This document shows positions 42,090 to 50,014 of a stretch of 64,000 bases of DNA, one piece after another; positions within the stretch are counted from its first letter, which is position 1; every line of letters begins with the position of its first letter. This DNA is from Chthonomonadaceae bacterium (GTDB lineage Bacteria > Armatimonadota > Fimbriimonadia > Fimbriimonadales > Fimbriimonadaceae), in the NCBI GenBank assembly GCA_015709495.1, contig CP054189.1, forward strand, positions 2,790,001-2,854,000. The letters run 5' to 3'. The position numbers and the translations under genes are program-made. The notes beneath the pieces were generated by a model. The model did not search any database. It was not told where the DNA came from and worked only from the letters and a program-made list of their open reading frames with translations.

Positions 42090-43409
42090 CTACTTCCCGA
42101 TGCAGAAGTCGCTGAAGATTCGATCGACCATGTCTTCGTCCGCGCTTTCGCCGGTGATCCAGCCCAGTTCGTCGATCGCCGCATACAGCCCGACCGCCAC
42201 TAGGTCGTCCGGTACCGAGGCGAACAAGGCTTCGAGCGAAGACTGGACGGCCTCATTGGCCCTTCGGAGGTGCGGCTCGTGCCGCCCTTGAACGAGAGGC
42301 GTTGTGGCTGCGAGATCGGAGTCCGAGAACGCCTCGCACCAACGAGAGATCGCTTCGAGCCCCAAAGCGAACTTTGCGGAGACCGCGATATGCCCGTCCG
42401 GAGCGCGAAAGCCGGGGCGAAGGTCGGTCTTGTTCGCGATCATCAGAAGTTCGCGATCGATCTGCCGCAGCAGTTCGGCGTCGCCTTCGTTCAGCCCGGC
42501 CGAAGCATCGTAGACGTACGCCACAACGTCCGCCGATTCGACCCAGCGACGGGTGAGAGCGACCCCTTCGGCCTCGACCGGGTCGTTCGGTTCGCGGAGG
42601 CCCGCCGTATCGATCAGAACGCAAGGAACTCCGCCCAGTTCAACGGTCTCTTCGATGTAATCGCGCGTCGTGCCGGGGACCTCCGTGACAATCGACCGGC
42701 CAATTCCGGCAAGCGCGTTGAGGAGGGAGGACTTCCCCGCGTTAGGCCTGCCGACAAGGGCGATCCTCAGCCCTTGGCGAAGGATTCTCCCGGGCCGTGC
42801 GGTGGCGAGGAGGGAATCGAGTTTGGCGGAGGCGTCGCGCAGCCGAATCGCGGCGGCGTCTCGGTCGAGGTCGCCGATCTCCTCGCTGAAGTCCACGCTC
42901 GCCTCCACGGCGGCGAGGACCTTCTGGAGAGCCACGACGATCTCTCGAACCTGCGCGCTCAGACCTCCCGATCGAAGCAACTTGGCTTGTAGAAGCTGCC
43001 GCTCGGTCTTCGCTTCGATGGCGTCGCGTATCCCCTCGGCTTCGACGAGGTCGATCTTGCCGTTGAGAAAGGCTCGGTAAGTGAACTCGCCCGGTTCCGC
43101 GCTTCTCGCCCCGACTTCGAGGCAGGCGTCGACGACGCTTCGCACCGCTGCCAAGGAGCCGTGTACGGAGAACTCCACGGCCGGCTCGCCGGTGAACCCT
43201 CGTCCGCCCTCGAAAACCAGCGCCAGGCCCTCGTCCCTTTGCGCGATGAGACCGTAATAGGCGCGGTGCGAAGTGGGTCGATCCGGCCAAGGGGTGAACA
43301 CCTGGGCCGCAACTTCCCAAGCGGAGGCTCCCGAAAGGCGAACCACGGCCACCGGGGCGGGACCCGCGCCGGTGATCGGAGCGACGATGGTATCGGAGAG
43401 CCTTCGCAT
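42090..43409 (-). CDS. mnmE: tRNA modification GTPase MnmE
   Basis: 439 residues: N-terminal TrmE domain (DTIVAPITGAGPAPVAVVRLSG), helical domain, embedded G domain (VGRPNAGKSSLLN, DTAGLREPND, NKTD) and the essential C-terminal motif FCIGK. With MnmG it installs cmnm5/nm5 groups on uridine-34 of tRNAs. The ATG at 43409 starts the conserved N-terminus; the longer reading from 43442 overlaps the divergent gene's promoter region. A CACAAT box lies 9 bases upstream. mnmG is not in the window. Confidence 0.93.
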   Translation of the reverse strand: MRRLSDTIVAPITGAGPAPVAVVRLSGASAWEVAAQVFTPWPDRPTSHRAYYGLIAQRDEGLALVFEGGRGFTGEPAVEFSVHGSLAAVRSVVDACLEVGARSAEPGEFTYRAFLNGKIDLVEAEGIRDAIEAKTERQLLQAKLLRSGGLSAQVREIVVALQKVLAAVEASVDFSEEIGDLDRDAAAIRLRDASAKLDSLLATARPGRILRQGLRIALVGRPNAGKSSLLNALAGIGRSIVTEVPGTTRDYIEETVELGGVPCVLIDTAGLREPNDPVEAEGVALTRRWVESADVVAYVYDASAGLNEGDAELLRQIDRELLMIANKTDLRPGFRAPDGHIAVSAKFALGLEAISRWCEAFSDSDLAATTPLVQGRHEPHLRRANEAVQSSLEALFASVPDDLVAVGLYAAIDELGWITGESADEDMVDRIFSDFCIGK

Positions 43410-43476
43410 GCGCTCTTTATTGTGCCTTTTGGCGGTCCGCAAGGATACGGCCTTTGCGCTGGGGAATCCTTATCGG

Positions 43477-44718
43477 GTGACACCGCCACGCAACCCCTGG
43501 TATTTCGGGCTTTCGGCCTTCTGGTTTGCGACCAGTTTCAAGTGGTTTATCCTGTTCTTCCTCGTTCCGAGCCTGGTGGAGCAGATCGTTCCTGGAGGCG
43601 AAAAGGGCACGTACTGGGGAATGATCGTCTGGATCGGCGCGACGGAAGCGATGGTCGGTCCGGCGCTCATGGGGTGGCTGAGCGATCGCACGGCCTCCCG
43701 GTGGGGGCGGCGGCGGCCCTATCTTGCGGTGGGCGCGGGGATGACCGCAATCGCGATGCTTGTGATGTCCGAGGCGGGCTCCGTCGCCGCATTCGCGGTC
43801 GGGTACCTGTTGGTTCAGATCTCGGACGACGTGGGGACCGGCCCCTACAGTTCGGCGATCCCGGAACTCGTTCCATTGGAAAAGCGGGGGCGGGCCTCAG
43901 GTTCGATGGCGCTCCTTCAGCTTACGGGGCAGTTGGTTGCGGTTGGCTTCGGCTTGGCCTTGAAGTCGAGCCCGCAGTGGATCTTTGCGAGCATCGCCCT
44001 CGTAAACCTCGCTTGCGCCGCGGTCTCGATTCGCTCGATTCGCAAGCTCGAACGCGCCTCGCCTGAGATTCAGCGCCCGAAAGCCGCACCCTCGTTCGCT
44101 TCCCTATGGTCGCCACTCAAAGACAGGGACTTCCGGTGGGCTTGGGGGACGAGGTTCTTGAACGCGCTGGGTTTCTATGTCGTTCTGAACTATCTCGTCT
44201 TCTACCTTTCCGACGTGGTGAAGGTGTTCGAAGTAGGTCCGCTGAAGCTGGGTTCGAGTTTCGAGGCCGCGATCGTCCTGGCTTCGGTTTTGGCGCTTTC
44301 GGGCGCGTTTGCAGCGGTCGTGGGGGGAAAGCGCGCCGACCGAATCGGCCGGAAAAGGGTCGTCGTGATCGCCGGTTGGACGATGTTCGTGCCGCTGATC
44401 GTGTTTTGTTTCACCTCCAGCTACGCGGTGTTGTTCCCGCTGGCGGTCATGTTCGGGGTCGGTTATGGGTCGTACCTTTCGGCGGATTGGGCGCTCGTTT
44501 CCGACGTCTTGCCCGACCCCGATAATCCCGCGCGAGACATGGGCGTTTGGCAAATGGGCGTGGCAGCTCCTCAACTCCTTAGTGGGCTGATGGGGTGGGT
44601 GATCGACCAAATCAACCACCAGTCCGCTGGCCAAGGCTACAGGGTGGCGTTTCTGTTTGCGGGCGTCGCCACGCTGCTGGGCAGCTTGTTGGTGACGAAA
44701 ATCAAAGGCTCCACGTAG
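43477..44718 (+). CDS. MFS transporter (SLC45/GPH-like)
   Basis: About 413 residues with twelve predicted membrane helices. There is a conserved loop after helix 2 (GWLSDRTASRWGRRRPYLAVGAG), the RSIRKLE loop between halves and the ADRIGRKRVVV repeat of the same motif in the second half. The RRRP motif and early DD (ISDDVGTGPYSS) resemble glycoside/sugar-cation symporters of the SLC45/GPH type. The substrate is unknown. GTG 43477 gives the family-like N-terminus; ATG 43408, which overlaps the mnmE start codon on the other strand, is the alternative. Confidence 0.85.
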   Translation: MTPPRNPWYFGLSAFWFATSFKWFILFFLVPSLVEQIVPGGEKGTYWGMIVWIGATEAMVGPALMGWLSDRTASRWGRRRPYLAVGAGMTAIAMLVMSEAGSVAAFAVGYLLVQISDDVGTGPYSSAIPELVPLEKRGRASGSMALLQLTGQLVAVGFGLALKSSPQWIFASIALVNLACAAVSIRSIRKLERASPEIQRPKAAPSFASLWSPLKDRDFRWAWGTRFLNALGFYVVLNYLVFYLSDVVKVFEVGPLKLGSSFEAAIVLASVLALSGAFAAVVGGKRADRIGRKRVVVIAGWTMFVPLIVFCFTSSYAVLFPLAVMFGVGYGSYLSADWALVSDVLPDPDNPARDMGVWQMGVAAPQLLSGLMGWVIDQINHQSAGQGYRVAFLFAGVATLLGSLLVTKIKGST

Positions 44719-44741
44719 GCTCCGGCCTGCCAACGCGGTGG

Positions 44742-44771
44742 TTGACATAGTAGACATATATTGCCTACTCT
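44742..44771 (+). promoter_or_regulatory. Promoter of the phage-head gene cassette
   Basis: A consensus TTGACA (44742-44747), an 18-base spacer and TACTCT (44766-44771). The AT-rich spacer contains AGTAG and its inverted partner CTACT (a possible operator). The first head gene starts 28 bases later. Confidence 0.55.
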
Positions 44772-44799
44772 CACGTTGCATCTCATCAAGGAGGTGAGC

Positions 44800-45738
44800 G
44801 TGAACCCAGAAAACGAATACTCGCAACACAGCGCGGGCGAAATCGAGCGGCTGCTCGCCGAGGCGGGTCCGGGGTATCGGGGGCGAAGAGTTTCGCTCTC
44901 GGACCCTCGAAGAAAGGCCCTTGCCGAGGCGGCACGGAGCGCCGGAATCGCCGCGCCCCAATACCTTGAACAGGCCACGCGATGGATCGACCGGCCCGCA
45001 AAACTTTTCGAGGCTGGCAGCTACCCCGACAAGGGCGTCGAAATCACGGACGGGCACCTCAAGGCCCTCGCCGAGAGGTTCGACCTGCCCGTTCCGGTAC
45101 TGATCGAGCACTCCAACAGCCCGTTGCACATGGGCTACTTGACTCAAGTCGAGGCTCGCGGTTCGGAGCTTCATGGCACGGTCTCGCTGACGGAAGAGGC
45201 GAACCGGCTCATCGAGAGTTCCGGCGCAAGGGCGCTCTCTCTCGGTTTGGCGAGCGATCTTTCGGAGATTCGGGAGGTCAGCATCGTCTCCAACCCGCGA
45301 GTCGCCTCAGCGCAACTCTTCTCGGGCTCGATTGAGTTCAGCGGCGCTTTGATCGGCGCTGACGAGCGCGGCGACGACCCCGTTTGGCGGAGCAAGTTCG
45401 AAGCGTTGGAGCGTTCGATGCGCCGTGCGGGGGCCGAGCAGCAGGTCCAGCAGTTCGTGCGCGAGGGCAAGCTCACGCCGGCGCAAGTGGAGTTCGCCTG
45501 CGCGCTGCTGGAGTGCGAACAGACCCTCGACTTCGGGGAGGAAAAGCGGCCGGTTCGAACTCTCTTACTCGCGCTCATCGAGCGCCAACCGCCGCTCAAG
45601 CTGTTCGGCGAACTTGCCCCGGAGGGCGAGCCCTCGGGCCGAGCACCCGAACTCGGACCCGACGAAACCGCGTTCTACCGGCGCTACTTCCCCACTCTCG
45701 ATCTCGACGAAATCGCCGCGAGGCGAAATCGGCAATGA
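44800..45738 (+). CDS. Phage head maturation protease/scaffold (Mu gpI-like)
   Basis: 312 residues from GTG 44800, chosen because AAGGAGGTGA, a perfect ribosome-binding site, lies just upstream. The middle part has the layout of Mu-like and caudoviral prohead proteases: VEITDGHLKALAERF, LIEHSNSPLHMGYLTQVEA (a His-Ser pair), SSGARALSLGL and IREVSIVSNPRVASAQLF. The C-terminal 110 residues are helical and could be the scaffold. It would direct and then trim the procapsid. It leads a seven-gene cassette. The assignment rests on motif layout and on the gpT-like gene downstream. Confidence 0.7.
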   Translation: MNPENEYSQHSAGEIERLLAEAGPGYRGRRVSLSDPRRKALAEAARSAGIAAPQYLEQATRWIDRPAKLFEAGSYPDKGVEITDGHLKALAERFDLPVPVLIEHSNSPLHMGYLTQVEARGSELHGTVSLTEEANRLIESSGARALSLGLASDLSEIREVSIVSNPRVASAQLFSGSIEFSGALIGADERGDDPVWRSKFEALERSMRRAGAEQQVQQFVREGKLTPAQVEFACALLECEQTLDFGEEKRPVRTLLLALIERQPPLKLFGELAPEGEPSGRAPELGPDETAFYRRYFPTLDLDEIAARRNRQ

Positions 45739-45771
45739 CCTACCCATTCTCAACCCCTTAGGAGGCCCTTC

Positions 45772-46212
45772 TTGGCAGCACTCAGTCAACCTTACGAAAC
45801 CTTCGAAAAGCCCGGCCTGGTGGTCAGCTACAAGCTGTCCAACATCAAGGCCTACAAGGGCGCCCTTTGCGCCATCGACAGCAACGGCTATCTGGTGGCG
45901 CTCGACCATGCTACGGCCAACCTCAAGTTCGCGGGCGTGGCCAACGAGACCGCCGATAACTCCGGCGGGTCAGCGGGCGACAAGTCGCTCAACCTGACGA
46001 AAACCGGATCGTTCGTTTTCAAGGCCGCGACGGGATTCTCGCCGAGTCAGGCGGACTTGGGCAAGGAGGTGTACGCGAACACCGATTGGGAGGTTCAGAC
46101 CTCGACCGGAGGCCTCACGAACACCTATAAGGTCGGCACGATCGTCGGCATCGAGACCACCTCGACGGGAGCTTCCGGCGTCCGCGTGCGGATCGACAAC
46201 TACACCCAGTAA
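45772..46212 (+). CDS. Phage capsid decoration-like protein
   Basis: 146 residues from TTG 45772, with AGGAGG 6 bases before it. It is small, beta-rich, Gly/Ala/Thr-rich and acidic (SNIKAYKGALCAIDSNGYLV, ANLKFAGVANETADNSGGSAGD, VRVRIDNYTQ). This composition resembles DUF2190-type or head-decoration proteins that cap capsid lattices. Its place between the protease/scaffold and the major head protein is the usual place for a decoration gene. Confidence 0.65.
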   Translation: MAALSQPYETFEKPGLVVSYKLSNIKAYKGALCAIDSNGYLVALDHATANLKFAGVANETADNSGGSAGDKSLNLTKTGSFVFKAATGFSPSQADLGKEVYANTDWEVQTSTGGLTNTYKVGTIVGIETTSTGASGVRVRIDNYTQ

Positions 46213-46280
46213 CTCGGGCCCCGGACGTCGTGAAGAGGCGTCCCTGGCACGACCTACACATTCAAATTGGAGGATTCTCT

Positions 46281-47216
46281 ATGGCTCTTACCCCGAGCGA
46301 CATTCCCGACCTGTTGCTACCCGGCTTAAAGGCCGAGTTCGCGCAGGCTTACAAGAACGAAGTGGACCACAGCCCCGCCGAGCGGATTGCGACCACGATT
46401 CAGACGACATTGCCGATCCAGAAGTACGCCTGGTTGGGCACGGTCCCGCCGATGCGAGAGTTCGTCGACGAGCGACGCCCTTCGGGTCTCGCCGCCAACG
46501 CCGTGACCATCGAGGACAAGACGTTCGAGTCCACCATCGCGGTCGAGCGGAAGGCGATCGAGGACGATCAACTCGACCTGATCCGATTGCGCATCCGCGA
46601 CATGGCGTTCCGCGTCTCCATGCACCGCCATCAGATGATCGTACAGGCGCTCTCCGACGGGTTCGCGCAGAACGGATACGACGGCGTGAGTTTCTTCAAC
46701 ACGGCTCACCCGGCGGGAACTGGCACACACGCAAACCGCACGACCAAGGCGCTCGACGAGGCGGCTTTGGCGGAGGCGATCTCGACGATGATGGTCGTCC
46801 CGGACGAACACGGCACGCCCCTCGGGATCGCCCCGGACACGCTCTTGGTCGGGCCGAAACAGCAATGGACCGCGCTCGAGCTCGTCGAAAGCCCGGTGGT
46901 GGTGTACAAGGGCAACGACAGCGACACCGCTCCGTCGACTCCGTACTCGAACGCCTTTCAGGGCAGGCTCCGCGTCGTGGTCAGCCCGTTCCTGACCGGC
47001 ACGAGCGACGACTACTGGTTCCTGCTGGACACTCAGCGCCCAATCCGGTCGGTGATTCTGCAGCAGCGCAGCGACGTTCCTGTGGAGTTCGGCGCGCTCG
47101 ACAACACAAGCGGCAGCGAGAGCGCGTTCATGCGGGATCGGTTCTACTACGGCGTCCGGGCCCGCTACAACGTAGGCTATGGGCTCTGGCAGACGGCTTA
47201 CGGGGCGATCCTGTGA
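46281..47216 (+). CDS. Mu-like major head protein (gpT family)
   Basis: 311 residues against 305 in Mu gpT. Typical features are the N-terminal LLPGLKAEFAQAYKN, LGTVPPMREFVDERR, FESTIAVERKAIEDDQLD, the SFFNTAHP loop, LLVGPKQQWTALELVES and the C-terminal RFYYGVRARYNVGYGLWQTAYGAIL. The ATG at 46281 follows GGAGG at 6 bases. It would assemble the capsid shell. The gene is intact, with no stops or frameshifts, although the rest of a phage is missing. Confidence 0.85.
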   Translation: MALTPSDIPDLLLPGLKAEFAQAYKNEVDHSPAERIATTIQTTLPIQKYAWLGTVPPMREFVDERRPSGLAANAVTIEDKTFESTIAVERKAIEDDQLDLIRLRIRDMAFRVSMHRHQMIVQALSDGFAQNGYDGVSFFNTAHPAGTGTHANRTTKALDEAALAEAISTMMVVPDEHGTPLGIAPDTLLVGPKQQWTALELVESPVVVYKGNDSDTAPSTPYSNAFQGRLRVVVSPFLTGTSDDYWFLLDTQRPIRSVILQQRSDVPVEFGALDNTSGSESAFMRDRFYYGVRARYNVGYGLWQTAYGAIL

Positions 47217-47473
47217 ACTGGACCGAGATCGCTCTGATCGCCTCGCTTTTGGGGTTGGGCGGAGTCGCCGGCGCGCTGATCTCGACGGTTTCGAGCGCGG
47301 CTCGGGTGTTGGATTCGTACGAAAACCTCTCCTCGACTTTCCGAAACTATCTCTCGGAGAACCGGGACCCAGGAGTCGGTCCTCTCGCCGTCGCTCTCAA
47401 CGAGTTCGAGAACGAGGTCTCTGCGTTCCGGCTGGCGCTGAACCGGCTCAAGAAGGTGCTTCGAATCCGATGA
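47213..47473 (+). CDS. Small membrane/coiled-coil protein of the phage cassette
   Basis: 86 residues from a GTG in a GTGA overlap with the head gene. One N-terminal membrane helix (IALIASLLGLGGVAGALIST) is followed by a helical, heptad-like region (FENEVSAFRLALNRLKKVLRI). Small TM-plus-coil proteins occur in phage morphogenesis and lysis modules, but no family is assigned. Confidence 0.65.
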   Translation: MNWTEIALIASLLGLGGVAGALISTVSSAARVLDSYENLSSTFRNYLSENRDPGVGPLAVALNEFENEVSAFRLALNRLKKVLRIR

Positions 47474-47727
47474 GCCCGAGCGCCGAACTGCTAGCGCTCG
47501 TTGGCAGCTTCTTGGCGACTGCCTTCGGTCTGGTGCGGCTGGCGCTTTCCGCGCACCGCGCCATGACCGAACGGTTCGTTGACTTCCTCGAAAGCTCTTT
47601 GCGGAGGCAAGAGGAGGTCAACGCGCACTTCGAAGCGGCCATCGAGCAACTTACGGAGAACGTCCGCGAGAACTCGACTCTCTTGGGGAGGGTCGCCGAA
47701 AGGCTCAACGTAGGAGGTCAATCATGA
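47470..47727 (+). CDS. Second small membrane/coiled-coil protein of the phage cassette
   Basis: 85 residues from ATG 47470 in an ATGA overlap with the previous gene. It has the same architecture: one membrane helix (LLALVGSFLATAFGLVRLAL), then a long amphipathic helix (ESSLRRQEEVNAHFEAAIEQL, then TENVRENSTLL). It resembles its neighbour in layout but not clearly in sequence. The two may act as a pair; a holin/spanin-like or head-associated role is possible but unproven. Confidence 0.65.
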   Translation: MSPSAELLALVGSFLATAFGLVRLALSAHRAMTERFVDFLESSLRRQEEVNAHFEAAIEQLTENVRENSTLLGRVAERLNVGGQS

Positions 47728-48230
47728 GTCTCAGCGTCCCATCGTCCCGGGTCAAGGAGAAGTGCGGGATCACGGTGTCGGACTATGACGCCACGATCTC
47801 GAACCTCATTGGCGAGATCACGCCGGTCGTGGAGTATGCGATTCGGGGAGAGCACCTCGCGGACACGGGTAACACGGGCCTTCAAGCCACGCTGAAGCTA
47901 GGTCTAACGGAGGTGATTTGCGGAGAACTCCTCGAACAGATCGCTCGCGAGCCGGGCGCCTTGGAATCGGTCAGCATCGGCGATCTTGCGCTTTCCTCGC
48001 GACCGTCCTTACGGGCGGATCGAAGATTCCGGAGGAAAGCGGGTTATGACGCCTCTTCAACGGAGGTTCAAGCACGTAATCGAACGCTTGGGCGACCCTT
48101 TCGAGGTGGACGCTCAGCAGAGAATCGGGGTGTTTGCCGTGCTCGCCAGCGCCAAGGCTTCGGATCTGCTGACGGCGGCCGAGCAACAGGGCGCCGCGTT
48201 GCCGATGTACCTCGCTTACGTGCCCTTTGA
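47724..48230 (+). CDS. Head-tail-connector-like protein with probable C-terminal frameshift
   Basis: It starts at ATG 47724 in an ATGA overlap. The first 95 residues (VSDYDATISNLIGEITPVVE, then QATLKLGLTEVICGELLEQI) look like a gp6/DUF1320-type helical connector with SIGDLALSSRPS near the end. The open frame then runs on to 48230, deep into the next gene, with an Arg-rich, unlikely sequence. A shift near 48008 into another frame would give LTGGSKIPEESGL and a TGA at 48047-48049 overlapping the next ATG, the ATGA pattern used at the other tight junctions here. The gene is probably about 108 codons with one lost or gained base. Confidence 0.55.
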   Translation: MSLSVPSSRVKEKCGITVSDYDATISNLIGEITPVVEYAIRGEHLADTGNTGLQATLKLGLTEVICGELLEQIAREPGALESVSIGDLALSSRPSLRADRRFRRKAGYDASSTEVQARNRTLGRPFRGGRSAENRGVCRARQRQGFGSADGGRATGRRVADVPRLRAL

Positions 48231-48348
48231 CGACACGACGGCCCTCTCCGAGACGGTCGAATGGAACGGGCGGTCGCTGGCCGTTGCCAAGGCGATCGAC
48301 TGCTCGTTTCAAGGCGCGACGATCGTGCGAATTCTCGCGCTCACCTAG
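48046..48348 (+). CDS. Small phage-cassette protein of unknown function
   Basis: 100 residues from ATG 48046, preceded by GGAGGAAAG. The sequence (MTPLQRRFKHVIERLGDPFEV to TIVRILALT) has a helical start and a beta-rich end, like small head-completion or tail-terminator proteins in length and place. No family is assigned. It is the last gene of the cassette; glgA follows after 187 bases in which only a 6-bp hairpin (48460-48474) is seen. Confidence 0.6.
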   Translation: MTPLQRRFKHVIERLGDPFEVDAQQRIGVFAVLASAKASDLLTAAEQQGAALPMYLAYVPFDDTTALSETVEWNGRSLAVAKAIDCSFQGATIVRILALT

Positions 48349-48535
48349 GCTCCCAGCAATTTGGCCTGTTGGGGGAACCTACTGAATGCGGAAAGCCGTC
48401 AATTAGAAGGCGTGGCTGCGGCTAAGACCAGATTGAAACGCCCAGACAACGCATCCCCCTCAGGCTAGGCCTGAAAACAGGAGTCCGCGGGAAGGCTCCC
48501 CGATTTGTCCAAGGAAAGGGTTGAAGGGAATCAGT

Positions 48536-50014
48536 TTGAAAGTCCTTTTCGTGTCCGCTGAAGTCGCTCCGTTCGCAAAGGTCGGGGGCCTGGCGGATGT
48601 CATTGGTTCCCTTCCCAAAGCCCTTGCCGAGATGGGCCATGAGGTTCGAGTGATCATGCCCGCGTATGGGATGATCGAAGAACAGCACGCGCTCGAAGTC
48701 GTCCCGGTCAACGGGACCTTTGAAGTGGGCACGGGCTCGCTGTGGAACCGCAAGGCGTATCTTAAGCGAACTCAGTTCGGCAAGGTCGAAGTCTGGTTCG
48801 TCGGGGGCCACGAACGGTTTGCTACCGCGCGTTCCAGTGAGACGGTGTATCAGTCGGGCTTCGAACAGTACGTGTTTTTCGCCAAGGCCGTACTGGAAGC
48901 GTGCGCCGGACAGGATTGGATTCCCGATATCGTTCACGCCAACGACTGGCATACAGGCCTGGTGCCCGTGCTCATGGAGGAGGATGGGGGCCGAGTTTGG
49001 GAGCGAACGGCCCGCGCGTTTACAATCCACAACCTCGCGTACCAAGGGATCTTCGGGATCGAAGTACTGGATTACGCGGGGCTCGATCACTCGCTGTTCA
49101 GGTACGACAAGCTCGAAACGTTCGGCGCGTTCAACTTCCTCAAGGCCGGATGCGTGTATTCGGACCAAGTCAACACGGTCAGCGAACGCTACTCGCGCGA
49201 GATCGAAACTCCGGAGTTTGGTTGTGGGCTGTGGGGTCTCATGCGACATCTTCGGGCTACAGGGCGGTTTCAGGGCATCCTGAACGGGATCGACACCGAC
49301 GAGTTCAACCCGGCGACCGACCCTCGCATCGCCGCCAACTTCGACGCTCACCACCCAGCAGGCAAGTCGATCTGTCGCAGCGACCTCATGCGCGAGATTC
49401 AACTCGAACCGATAGAGTCGACTCCGCTGCTTGTGGCGGTCAGCAGGCTGAGCGAGCAAAAGGGCATGGACCTGATTCTGAGCGCCTTGGATCGGCTTGT
49501 CGCCTTGCCCACTCAGGTTTTCATTCAAGGAATCGGCGATCCGTGGCTAGCAGACCGGTTCGATGAGGCGGCACAGAAGTACCCGAAGCACTTCCGCTTT
49601 GTGGAGAGGTTCGATATCGAACTCGGGCAACGCGCATACGCGGGCGGGGACATGTTCCTCATGCCGAGTTCCTTCGAGCCTTGTGGCCTCGGCCAGATGA
49701 TCGCCATGCGCTATGGAACCGCGCCGATCGTGCGCAGCACGGGGGGCCTTGCCGATACCGTGATCGACGGGGAATTGGGGTTCGTGTTCGGAGACCGGAC
49801 GCCCGAAGGCCTTTACGACGCCGTAATTCGCGCTCGCGATGCCTATTTGGACCCCTCCAAATGGTATGCCCTGCAACAGGCCTGCCTCAGGGCGGATTAC
49901 TCGTGGGAATCGAGCGCGGTGAGGTACCAGCAGATGTACGAATCAGCGGTGCGGCATCGCCGCGGGACCGCCCCTAACGAGGGAAGTCCGGCCGCCGGCA
50001 ATTTCGTAGGTTGA
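48536..50014 (+). CDS. glgA: Glycogen/starch synthase
   Basis: 492 residues, a GT5 glycosyltransferase. The N-terminus KVLFVSAEVAPFAKVGGLADV contains the ADP-glucose-binding KVGGL. The C-terminal domain has FEPCGLGQMIAMRYGTAPIVRSTGGLADTV with the catalytic Glu. It elongates alpha-1,4-glucan from ADP-glucose in the cytoplasm. The TTG at 48536 is chosen because AAGGGA lies 6 bases before it and the family N-terminus starts here; the TTG at 48521 is possible. Its 3' end overlaps the convergent queG by 41 bases. No other glg gene is nearby. Confidence 0.92.
   Translation: MKVLFVSAEVAPFAKVGGLADVIGSLPKALAEMGHEVRVIMPAYGMIEEQHALEVVPVNGTFEVGTGSLWNRKAYLKRTQFGKVEVWFVGGHERFATARSSETVYQSGFEQYVFFAKAVLEACAGQDWIPDIVHANDWHTGLVPVLMEEDGGRVWERTARAFTIHNLAYQGIFGIEVLDYAGLDHSLFRYDKLETFGAFNFLKAGCVYSDQVNTVSERYSREIETPEFGCGLWGLMRHLRATGRFQGILNGIDTDEFNPATDPRIAANFDAHHPAGKSICRSDLMREIQLEPIESTPLLVAVSRLSEQKGMDLILSALDRLVALPTQVFIQGIGDPWLADRFDEAAQKYPKHFRFVERFDIELGQRAYAGGDMFLMPSSFEPCGLGQMIAMRYGTAPIVRSTGGLADTVIDGELGFVFGDRTPEGLYDAVIRARDAYLDPSKWYALQQACLRADYSWESSAVRYQQMYESAVRHRRGTAPNEGSPAAGNFVG

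Noticed and set aside
44742-48348. Complete prophage
   Set aside because: No integrase, transposase, terminase, portal or tail genes, and host genes lie at both borders; only a head-gene cassette can be supported.
48460-48474. Small hairpin TCAGGC-TAG-GCCTGA before glgA as a terminator or riboswitch
   Set aside because: The stem is only 6 bp, with no T-run and no conserved aptamer features; likely chance.
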